From Stenogyne calaminthoides (lineage: Eukaryota; Streptophyta; Magnoliopsida; Lamiales; Lamiaceae): a stretch of 64,000 bases of DNA. Numbering within the stretch: position 1 is the stretch's first letter; each line of letters starts with the position of its first letter. The position numbers and the translations under genes are program-made. The notes under the pieces are model-generated. The model saw only the letters and a program-made list of their open reading frames with translations. It was not told the origin of the DNA and did not search any database. This document shows positions 50,045 through 60,147 of the stretch, piece by piece. Location: NCBI GenBank assembly GCA_037126765.1, contig JBBCBC010000012.1, positions 310,001 to 374,000 on the forward strand, read 5' to 3'.

Positions 50045-50157
50045 GAGTATAAGTGGGAGAAATTATTAGGTTCGTGTAGGTGACATTAGATGTCACGGAT
50101 CTACACGAGACATGATGTAGTATACTTAAAAGCAGACTTTGAGTATAAGTGGGAGAT
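50041..50157 (+). promoter_or_regulatory. Element F duplicated polypurine tract with hairpin
   Basis: Two copies of CTTTGAGTATAAGTGGGAGA (50041-50060 and 50137-50156), the second directly before LTR 3. Between them a stem forms from CGTGTAG + GTGACAT (50073-50086) with ATGTCAC (50090-50096) and CTACACG (50101-50107), interrupted only by GGAT. The same arrangement occurs in the other copies. Confidence 0.7.
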
Positions 50158-51997
50158 TGTTGAGATTATACTGGAAAGTATGCTTTTTACTTTTGTATAA
50201 TCAAAACTGAATTTCGGACTTATTTACTGAAATAAATTGTTTATCACTGATGCTTTAAATATTATCGAATGTTACATATATTTATCGCATAACTGTTCAA
50301 TAATTCGTAAGTGTTACATTGTAGTTAATTTAGTGATACCAGATCACAGAAGATTAAATTAACAGTCCCTTGTAACTAAAAGTACGTCATTCACGACCTA
50401 CATGGAAATGAACAATCCATCCTGAAAGGTTGAAGTGTAAGGCTCAGATTGGCTTGTCTTGACCAAGAGATTACACTAGTGCATGACTGATGCACTGAAT
50501 AGGACCTACAGGAGGACAAATTCTTCAGAACTGAACAAGGAAGAATTAGACCTCAGTGGTTCGTTATTTCATAATCTTCGTTCCTTAAATAGGATCACGT
50601 GTGATTGGTAACTATTGCTTTGACTTATCATGGGTAGAGAATCAACGAGATTCAATACTTTTTATCTTGGGCAATATTATTGGCCACATGTGATTGCTAA
50701 GATTTAATACGGAGAATCGTGTGCAAGTATGCTTGTTTGATTTGCCCCCTTGGGAGGTTCATAAGTTTTATCATATCAAATCTTGCAAGTGGAATTAGTT
50801 TCCGGTATGGATAATAATGTTGAACTGTTCCTTGACCAAGGACAAAAGATATTAATTAATGGAAAGCTATTTCAGTGGCTTGAATTAATTAATGGGCTAG
50901 ATAATCTTAAACACGGGAAATAATAACCGGGAGCCATATTGACTGTAATATGGGTTAAGATGGATAGTGCAATATTAATTATGTAGTGGGATTAATTAAT
51001 ATTTATAGGCTTGAATAATATTGTGGCTCAATATTGATAATTCAAGATCCATTGGAAGGTCCAATCTTAATTCTCCTAAAGGCCCCCTAGGTAGCCCAAC
51101 ATATAGTCCAATAACTGAAAAAGGTGTTTAAAATAAAATAAATATTGTTGCTTATTTTTCCTAATTATTTTTGAAATTTATAGATAAAAAAGAGAAAGAT
51201 TTTTCTTTTGAATTTTGTTATGGAATGAAGATATGTATTCTTGGAATACAAGATTATCTCATTAAATTCAAGAAATCTCCCACTTGGTTATTTATAAGGA
51301 AAATTTCAATTTTTTTGAAAGATAAAGGGCAAGAAAGATTTTCTTGATTTTCTTGAAAAGATATTATGGAAGATATGTATTTCTTGAAATACAAGAATAT
51401 CTCATAAATTCAAGAAGATCCAATTCTTGGATTCTTGCCTATTATTTTCGAAAATATCCCATAACAAAGAGTATGTGGGATTTTGTGGAATATTATAATT
51501 ATGGGAAAAAGAATATAGGAGATATATTCAAGATTTCTTGGAGATCAAGAAAAGATTTTCCCACATTGTTTTTTGCTACAATTTTTGACCACCTATGCTC
51601 TATAAATAAGGGATGACTCTTTCATTCCCAAGTACAATTCCATGTGCTGGAAAAATTAGTAAATCCACAAAGGTGGTGCAACATAATTTATTTTCCTTTT
51701 GTTAATTGTTCACAAGTGTCCTACCACCGGATAGTCGAACAAGGATTAAGGGAATACTTGGGAAGTTCTTTTGGTTAGTCTAATCAGCCAGATCACTGCC
51801 ATCCCAAGAGGTACGTTCACGTAAACTCGTAGAATTCCGCATGCGTAGGATTTACGTGAATTAATTATATGCATGATATGTTGTTGGATTATTATTTGAA
51901 CTAATATAGGATTAATTCATGCTAGTAATAATTACAAGAATTAAATTTGTATTTAAATATTCACCCCGAATAGATCTGTGCAATTTATTCCCCAACA
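50158..51997 (+). repeat. Block E LTR 3 (inner)
   Basis: 1840 bp, starting TGTTGAGATT (one change from the family) and ending TTATTCCCCAACA, TATA box 51601-51608. Pairs with LTR 2 by shared variants. Confidence 0.9.
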
Positions 51998-53120
51998 CAA
52001 ACTTGAGGTACTTGGCGCTGAATACGACATCGAGACCCAAATCGATTTCGTGCTCCACTCTCTGCCGAAAAGTTTTGAACAATTCAGGCTGAACTACCAG
52101 ATGAATAATCAAAAGTTCTCGATGCCTGATCTATTGCAAGCTTTGGTCTCGGCAGAGGCGATATTTGGGCAAAAGAGCCAAGCCTTGGTGGCAAATGGAC
52201 CTTCTTCTTCTTCTAGGCCAAGGGGTGGTAAGAATAAGAAAAAGGACAAAAACCACAAGCAAGTGAACTCAAGTGTTGCCAATGGCAAAGAAAAGGTGAA
52301 GGGTGGTGGAGGAGTGAGCAAGCCAGTTAGGGGGGGGGGGTGCTTCAAATGCGGTGAAAAAGGACATTGGAGGTCAGCCTGTTCCAAACCCAAAAGGAAT
52401 GGAAAGAAAGGTAATTCTCACGCACTAGTTGTTGAAACTTGCTTAGCGGCGTATGCCTCCCATTCATGGGTGGTGGATCTGGATCCACCGATCATGTTTG
52501 TTTCACTTTACTGGGGTTCAAGCGGACCCGACAACTTAGTGGGAGTGAGATCCTCATAACACTGGGCGATGCTACGAGAGTGGCAGCTGAAGCAGTGGGA
52601 GAAGTGCACCTGTCCTTTGAAGACATAGTTTTAATTTTAAGAGATGTACTTTACGTTCCGAATTTTAGAAAAAACTTAATTTCAGTTTCTAAACTTTACC
52701 TTGATGGATATTGGTTACTTTTGATAAAGTTGTTACCATTTCTCTTTATGATAAATTTATCTCGTCATGGAACGTTGTCAAGTAATCTCTATACAATTAA
52801 CTTATGCACACCACTCACGAAATGCATCCTATAACACATCAATTGTTTACAACAAAAGAAAACGTTCATCGGGACGTGAGCGAAACACTTCTATGGCATC
52901 TAAGATTGGGACATATTAATCCAAAGAGGGATCAAAGGTTGGTAGAAGAAGGTTCTTTGGAGTCTCTCCAAGTTGAACCAATTCAACCCGCGAATCATGT
53001 TTGGAAGGTAAAAATGACCAAGAGGGCATTCGAGCCAAGGGAATAGAGCCAAAAAAGTGTTAGAAATCGTTCACACGAGGCGTATGTGGTCAATGTCAAC
53101 CAAAGCAAGAGGAGGTTATG
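51998..53120 (+). pseudogene. Element G gag and pre-integrase remnant, 5' truncated
   Basis: Begins within gag at KLEVLGAEYDIETQ, directly after LTR 3, so primer site, leader and the first half of gag are missing. The zinc knuckle CFKCGEKGHWRSAC is intact, preceded by a run of ten G (52331-52340). Protease is frameshifted at WVVDLDP/GSTDHVCF (lost bases at GATACGGGATCC). Pre-integrase follows to about 53120 in several frames. Confidence 0.85.
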
Positions 53121-55520
53121 AGTATTTTCGTCACTTTTATTGATGATTGCTCGAGGTACGGTTATATTTTCCTTATGAAGCATAAATCGAGACCTTTGAG
53201 AAATTCAAAGAATTTTAAGGCTCAAGCAGAGAATCATGGGAAAAAACGATCAAGTCTCTACGATCCGATCGAGGAGGCGAGTACCTCAAATGATGAGTTT
53301 TGAACTACTTGTCCGGATGAAGGATTGCATTCCATTTAATCGCACCGGAACCCCTCAACAAAACGGGGTTGCAGAGCAAAGAAATAGAACTCTTTTGGAA
53401 ATGGTTAGATCAATGATGAGTTATGCGGATCTTCCCAAGTCGCTCTGGGGTCATGCCTTGGAAACAGCGATTTACATTCTGAACTTGGTGCCATCCAAAT
53501 CGGTTCCCAAAACTCCCAAAGAATTGTGGACCGGGCGCAAGCCCAATTTGAGACACATGAGAATTTGGGGGTGTCCGGCCTACGTGTTGGACAAGGAAGC
53601 CGGAAAATTGGATCCTCGATCAGAATTAAGGTTGTTTGTGGGATACCCCGAGGGAACAAAAGGGTGTATGTTCTATAGTCCCGAAGATCAAAAGGTGGTA
53701 ATAAGCACCCACTTTAGCTTTTTGGAAGAAGACTATATAAATGAAAGAAGACCCAGAAGTGAGATTACCTTAAGTGAGCTAAGGAGGCTAACCTCATTGC
53801 CAATTGTACAAGATGACATAACAAACGACACACTTACACAACCGGAACCTCGTCGTAGTGGGAGGGTTGTGAAACAGCCTGAGAGATTCATAGGGATAGG
53901 AGAGTCCTCGGACTTGATTCCCGGTCAAGACGAATCAGACCCATGGACATATGATGAGGCAATCCAAGACAAGGATGTGGTTTCTTGGCAAAAGGCAATG
54001 AAAGCAGAAATGGGGTCTATGGATCATAACAGAGTGTGGGAGCTAGTCGAACCACTTAATGGGGTCAAACCTATTGGTTGCAAGTGGGTATACAAGAGAA
54101 AGAGGGGATCGGACGGGAAGGTGGAAACCTTCAAGGCAAGGCTTGTGGCGAAAGGTTATACACAGAAAGAAGGGATCGACTATGAGGAAACCTTTTCACC
54201 TATAGCGATGCTCAAGTCCATCCGGATTCTCTTGTCGATTGCTACACATCTCGATTTTGAAATCTGGCAAATAGATGTCAAGATGGCTTTCCTTAACGGA
54301 AGTCTTGATAAGGAAATCTATATGCAACAACCCCAAGGCTTCATTGAAAAGGGCCAAGAACACCTAGTTTGTAAGCTCATGAAGTCCATTTACGGACTCA
54401 AACAAGCATCCAGAGCTTGGAACCAATGTTTTGATCATGTTATAAAGTCTTATGGGTTTGATCAAAACGAGTTCGAAAGTTATGTGTACAAAAAAGCGTG
54501 TCGAATCGCATTGGTATTCTTAGTACTATCGTAGATGACATTCTCGCTCATCGGGAACGATGTAAAGGTGTTATCGGACGTAAGGGCATGGCTTTCAAAA
54601 CAGTTTGATATGAAGGACTTAAGGGAAGCCGGGCACATCCTTAGGATCAAGATCACTCGAGATCGCAAGAAAAGGATGATAGGCTTATCGCAAGCTTCAT
54701 ACATAGACACTGTCTTGAAACGATTCAGCATGCAAGATTCCAAGAAAGGCTTCGTACCTTTCAGACATGGAATCCATCTATCAAGGAAATGTGCCCTAAG
54801 ACACAAAGGAGATAGATGACATGAAAGACATTCCTTATGCTTCTTTTGCCGGAAGCCTTATGTATGCAATGTCTTGTGCCGCGAGACCCGGATATCGCTT
54901 TGTCGTTGGCATGGTGGCAAGATATCAAAGTAACCGGGGAGAGAACATTGAATGGCGATTAAAAAACATCTCAAGTATCTGAAAAGAACTCGAGATAGAA
55001 TGTTGGTTTATCAGTCGGATAATCTAATCCCCATAGGCTACACGGACTCGGATTTCCAATCAGACTTAGATTCCAGAAAATCTACCTCCGGTAGTGTGTT
55101 TTGCATGGGGGGAGGAGCCATGACATGGAGAAGCGTTAAGTAGAAATGCGTCGCGGATTCTACCATGGAAGCCGAATATGTAGCTGCTTGTGAGGCAGCG
55201 AAAGAAGCGGTTTGGCTCAAGAACTTCATAGTGGACTTGGATGTGGTTCCGAATTTGCCCAAATAGAATCATCATTTTATTGTGACAATGCTTGGGAGCG
55301 ATTGCAAATTCAAGGGAACCACGAGCCCACAAAGCCAAAACAAACACATTGAAAGGAAATACCATCTTATACGAGATATCGTTAAGAGAGGAGATATAGA
55401 TGTGGCAAAGATAGCGTCGAGGACAACTAGCTGATCCATTCACAAAGGGTGCCTTTTCGTAATACATTCGAGAGACATGTGGAAGGGATGGGTGTCAAGA
55501 CCTTTGCCAATCTGCTTTGA
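53121..55520 (+). pseudogene. Element G pol (integrase, RT, RNase H)
   Basis: The longest open frame of the family runs 53236-54534: integrase NGVAEQRNRT and WGHALETAIYILN, the linker GRVVKQPERF, then RT KPIGCKWVYKRKRGSDG, QIDVKMAFLNGSLDKE and YGLKQASRAWNQCF. It breaks before YVDD at the same place as F (TACTATCGTAGATG at 54525). RT continues at 54535-54819 (MKDLREAGHILRIKITRD), RNase H at 54952-55143 (YTDSDFQSDLDSRKS) and 55160-55500. TAG at 55141 ends SVK where Gln is expected. Confidence 0.87.
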
Positions 55521-55631
55521 GTATAAGTGGGAGACATTATTAGGTTTGTGTAGGTGACATTATATGTTACGGATCTACACGAGACATGTTGTAGTATACT
55601 TAAAAGCAGACTTTGAGTATAAGTGGGAGAT

Positions 55632-57461
55632 TGTTGGGATTATACTGGAAAGTATGCTTTTACTTTGTATAATCAAATGAATTTCGGACTTATTCTTGAA
55701 TTAAATTGTTTATCATCGATCTTTGTGAATATCATCGAATGTTACATATATTTCTTGCATAACTGTTCAATAATAAGTCGTGTTACATTGTAGTTAATTT
55801 AGTGATACCGGATCACGAAGATTAAATTAACAGTTCCTTGTAACCAAAAGTACACCATTCACGACCTAGATGGAAATGGACAATCCATCGTGAAAGGTTG
55901 AAGTGTAACACTCAGATTGGCTTGTCTTGACCAAAGAGATTACTCTAGTGCATGTCTAGTGCACTGAAGAGGACCTATAGGAGGACAAATTCTTCAGAAC
56001 TGAACTAGGAAGAATTAGACCTCAATGGTTCGTTATTTCTTAATCTCCGTCCCTTAAATAGGATCGCGTGTGGTTAGTAAGTATTGCTTTGACTTATTAC
56101 GGGTAGAGAATCAACGAGATTCAATACTTTATATCTTGGGCAATATTATTGGTCACATGTGTAGCTAAGATTTAATACGGAGAATCGTGTGCAAGTACGC
56201 TTGTTCGATTTTCCCCCTTGGGAGGTTCATAAGTTTTATCATACCAAATCTTGCAAGTGGAACTAGTTTCCGGTATGAGTAATAATGTTGAACCGTTCCT
56301 TTACCAAGGACAAAAAGATATTAATTAATGGAAAGTTATTTCAGTGGCTTGAGTTAATTAATGGGCTAGATAATCTTAAACACGAGGAATAATAACCGGG
56401 AGCCATATTGACTATAATATGGGTTAAGATGGATAGTTCAATATTAATTATGTAGTGGGATTAATTAATATTTTATGGGCTTGAATAATATTGTGGCTCA
56501 ATATTGATAATTCAAGATCCATTGGAAGGTCCAATCTTAATTCTCCTAAAGGCCCCCCAAGTAGCCCAACATAAAGTCCAATAACTGGAAAATGTGTTTA
56601 AAAATAAAATAAATATTTGTTGCTAATTTTCCTCTCTTTTTCGAAAATTATGAATAAAAGGGGAGAAAGATTTTCTTTGAATTTTGTTATGGAATGAAAA
56701 TATGTATTCTTGAAATACAAGATTATCTCATTAAATTCAAGAAATCTCCCACTTGGTTATTCATATGTATATTTCGAATTTTTTGAATAATTAAGGGAAA
56801 GAAAGATTTTCTTGATTTTCTTGAAAAGATATTATGGAAGATATGTATTTCTTGGAGTACAAGAATATCTCATAAATTCAAGAAGATCCAAATCTTGGAA
56901 TCTTGATCCTTAAATTTCGAAAATTCCATAACAAGATGAGGTGGGATTTTTTGTGGAATATTTTAATTGTGGAGAAAAGAATATAGGAGATATATTCAAG
57001 ATTTCTTGGAGATCAAGAAAAGATTTTCCCACATTGGTTTTTCTCCAAAATTTCGACCACCACCCCATCTATAAATAGGGGATGATACTTTCATTCCCAA
57101 GTACAATTCCATGTGCTGGAAAAATTAGTAAATCCACAAAAGTGGTGCAACAAATTTTATTTTTCCTTTTAGTTAATTGTTCGCGAGTGTTCTTCCACCG
57201 GATTGTCGAGCAAGGACTAGGGAATACTTGGGAAGGTTTTTTGGTGTGTGTTCATCAACAAGGCCATCGCCATTCCAAGAGGTAAGTTCACGTAAACTCG
57301 TAGTAATTCCGCATGCGTAGGATTTACGTGAATTATTTATATGCATGATTTGTTATTATTTGAATTAATATAGGATTAATTCATGCTAGTAATAATTGGT
57401 AGAATTAAATTTGTATTTAAATATTCATCCCGAATAGATCCAGGCAATTCGTTCCCCAACA
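55632..57461 (+). repeat. Block E LTR 4 (outer right)
   Basis: 1830 bp, TGTTGGGATTATACTGG...GTTCCCCAACA, TATA box 57070-57077. Pairs with LTR 1. In the first ~200 bases most differences from LTR 1 lie at CTG or CAG sites. Confidence 0.9.
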
Positions 57462-58925
57462 GGATGGACTTGAGCATTGCTACAGGTGAAAAGGTTTCCT
57501 CATAGTCGATCCCTTCTTTCTGAGTATAACCTTTCGCCACAAGCCTTGCCTTGAAGGTTTCCACCTTCCCGTCCGGTCCTCTTTTTCTCTTGTATACCCA
57601 CTTGCAACCAATGGGTTTGACTCCATTAAGTGGTTCGACTAGCTCCCACACTCTGTTATGATCCATAGAACCCATCTCGGCTTTCATTGCTTTTTGCCAA
57701 GAAACTGCATCCTTGTCTTGGATTGCCTCATCATATGTCCATGGGTCTGATTCGTCTTGTCCGGGAATCAAGTCCGAGGACTCTCCTATCCCCATGAATC
57801 TCTCGGGCTGTCTCACAACCCTCCCACTACGACGAGGTTCCGGTTGTGAAAGTGTGTCATTTGGTATGTCATCTTGTACAGTTGGCAATGAGGTTAGCCC
57901 CCTTAGCTCATTTAAGGTAATCTCACTTCTGGGTCTTCTTTCGTTCATATAGTCTTCTTCCAAAAATCTAAAGTGGGTGCTTCTTTCGTCCAAAAATCTC
58001 ACTTCGGGGTATCCTATAAACAACCTTAATTCTGATCGAGGATCTAATTTTACGGCTTCCTTGTCCAACACGTAGGCCGGACACCCTCAAATTCTCATGT
58101 GTCTCAAAATGGGCTTGCGCCCGGTCCACAATTCTTTGGGAGTTTTGGGAACCGATTTGGATGGCACCAAGTTCAGAATGTAAGCCGCTGTTTCCAAGGC
58201 ATGACCCCAGAACGACTTGGGAAGATCTGCATAACTCAACATTGATCTAACCATTTCCAAAAGAGTTTTGTTTCTTCGCTCTGCAACCCCGTTTTGTTGA
58301 GGGGTTCCGGGTGCAGTTAGCTGGGATACAATCCCTTCATCTGACAAGTAGTTCAAAAACTCATCGCTGAGGTACTCGTCTCTACGATCGGATCGTAGAG
58401 ACTTGATACGTTTTTCCCTATGATTCTCTGCTTGAGCCTTAAATTCTTTGAATTTCTCAAAGGTCTCAGATTTATGCTTCATAAGGAAAATATAACCGTA
58501 CCTTGAGTAGTCATCAATAAAAGTGATGAAATACTCAAAACCTCCTCTTGCTTTGGTTTACATTGGACCACATACGTCTGTGTGAATGATTTCTAACACT
58601 TCTTTGGCTCTATTCCCCTTGGCTCCGAATGCCCTCTTGGTCATTTTACCCTCCAAACATGATTCGCAGGTTGGAATTGGTTCAACTTGGAGAAACTCCA
58701 GTGAACCGTCTTTCACCAACCTTTAGATCCTCTTTGGATTAATATGTCCCAATCTTAGATGCCATAGAAGTGTTTCGTTCACGTCTGATGAACGTTTTCT
58801 TTTATTGGAAACAATTGATGTGTTATAGGATGCATTTCGTGAGTGGTGTGCACAGTTAATTGTATAGAGATTATTCGACAACGTTCCATGATAGATAAAT
58901 TTATCATAAAGAGAAATGGTAACAA
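57462..58925 (-). pseudogene. Element B integrase and RT, 5' part
   Basis: Reading from 58925 down: pre-integrase (ISLYDKFIYHGTL-type segment, then NRLKV..CESCLEGKMTK), integrase with a TAA near 58560 where a Lys/Gln codon is expected, MKHKSETFEKFKEFKAQAENH and NGVAERRNKT (58482-58087), then the frame 58071-57462 with GRVVRQPERFMGIGESSDL, KPIGCKWVYKRKRGPDG and KGYTQKEGIDYEETFSPVAMLKSI. A deletion near 57975-58010 removes part of the GYPEGTKGCMFYGPEDQ segment. Confidence 0.85.
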
Positions 58926-59523
58926 TGTCGCGAGTTGTTTTTTATGCGAATTTAATGTGGCTAATTTTTGAACAACTCACAAATAAAATAAGTACGTGTC
59001 GATATTACGGTAAATAACAAGAAATTGTTGACCAAGTTCGTCAATAAATTACTACTCTGGGGGCATTCCAAGCTAGGGATATCATATTGCGAGGTTTAAA
59101 TATACAGTACACAATACTTCTTGTGGGGATAGATGGTGATTTTGGGAATGTATGTGAGGACTTCGGAATTTTTTTCTGAACCTGTCTCTTGTTTTTTTTT
59201 TCTTCTATGTATAGTACTTTGACAAGCATGAGCTGGTTTGGCAAGTATGAGTTGGAGACTTCGTGTCTTGCAAGAACTCATGTAATGCTGCCACGTTTTT
59301 AACTTCGTCTCCTTGATTGACCTTTGGATTTACTTGCTTATAAGGCATTCTTTTTGTCGTCCAGATGGTTCAGTTCTGTTAGTGACTTGGCTTTTATGTC
59401 ATCTGCCTTTTGTATCGACTTTTGCTCGATCGATCGCTCTGCTCGCCCCTTTGACCATATAAATTTTGCACTGGAACAGTCCTTACCGAGCATATAAGAA
59501 TGACTATAACACTTGACAGATTT

Positions 59524-59732
59524 GGCGAGCAAACTTGTTTGGTCGGCAAGGCGAGCACACTTGTATGGTTGTCAAGGCGAGCACACTTGTGGCGAGCATA
59601 CTTGTAGTGAGCATATTTGTAGCGAGCATATTTGTAGCGAGCATACTTGTATAGTTGGTAGAGCGAGCACACTAAAGCGAGCAGGCTTGTAGCGAGCAGA
59701 CAAAGCGAGCATACTTGTAGCGAGCACACTTG
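59524..59732 (+). repeat. Minisatellite of GCGAGCATACTTGTA units
   Basis: About a dozen variant copies of a 15-16 bp unit (GCGAGCA[T/C]ACTTGTA), some separated by short spacers such as TGGTTGTCAAG. The GCGAGCA core also appears scattered in the coding region of the downstream gene, for example near 60753 and 61616. Confidence 0.75.
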
Positions 59733-59985
59733 AATTATTATCTGGGCGAACACCTCTCCACCGGATATGGTTATTTTAATAATTTATTGATACACGTGTC
59801 CCTCTGACGTGTACAAATTAATCGAGTAATTGTATCGATCACAACAATACCCCCCAGCCGGGCCGCTTTGTATTCATCATGGGGGCCCGGCTGTTGGATA
59901 TATTGAGCCGCGCCAATTGTGAGTGTCGCTTCGTCTTCTGTGTCAGAACCCTCTTTTTTGAATTTTCAAAATTTTTTGCAACATC

Positions 59986-59993
59986 TATAAATA
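59986..59993 (+). promoter_or_regulatory. TATA box of the 60148 gene
   Basis: TATAAATA about 160 bp before the main ATG, followed at the expected distance by a CT-rich stretch (TTTCTTCTTTCTCTTCACTC) typical of a plant transcription start. Confidence 0.6.
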
Positions 59994-60147
59994 CCTATTT
60001 TGCCGCCTCAGCATTTCTTCTTTCTCTTCACTCTGTCTTCTCTTTTTCTTCATACTATGTCTCGTCTAAAATTTCCGGCAAGAGCGCGCTTATTTCGGCG
60101 AAGGATTTCTTTCAGGTAACTATTTCGTACGCTCTTTAATTCCAATT

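Larger units (their letters stand above)
38009..57461 (+). mobile_element. Block E: tandem copia array with four LTRs, nested in B
   Basis: Outer LTRs (38009-39838 and 55632-57461) are flanked by the exact duplication ggatg (38004-38008 and 57462-57466), so the whole block arose at one insertion site. Inside are two more LTRs (43449-45298 and 50158-51997) of a distinct subtype and three internal regions, each lacking a different part: 40413-43448 lacks gag, 45299-50157 lacks only the primer site and early leader, and 51998-55631 lacks the leader and early gag. No 5-bp duplication surrounds the inner LTR pair (gagat and caaac). Confidence 0.88.
34768..58925 (-). mobile_element. Copia element B, inserted in A and split by block E
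   Basis: Minus strand. The 3' LTR is 34768-36603, then RNase H and RT to 38008. After the E block, RT and integrase continue at 57462 and end at 58925. Joining 57462 to 38008 minus one copy of ggatg restores ...AMLKSI/RILLSIAV.... The gag, leader and 5' LTR are missing, and the sequence stops at 58925 against unrelated DNA. The aacat before the LTR (34763-34767) therefore has no visible partner. Confidence 0.85.
58926..60147 (+). other. 5' flank of the downstream gene, with minisatellite and promoter
   Basis: Starts abruptly at 58926 (TGTCGCGAGTTG) against truncated element B. If this is an LTR or other terminus, I cannot find its partner or a primer site. It contains a hairpin (GAGTTGTT/AACAACTC near 58933-58980), the minisatellite at 59524-59732, a CCCCCCAGCCGGGCC segment and the TATA box at 59986. 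A 20-codon upstream frame (60057-60119) precedes the main ATG. Confidence 0.5.

Noticed and set aside
43449..51997. Element F as a simple nested insertion
   Set aside because: The flanking 5-mers differ (gagat, caaac) and the host sequence on the two sides does not rejoin, so a tandem or recombination origin was preferred.
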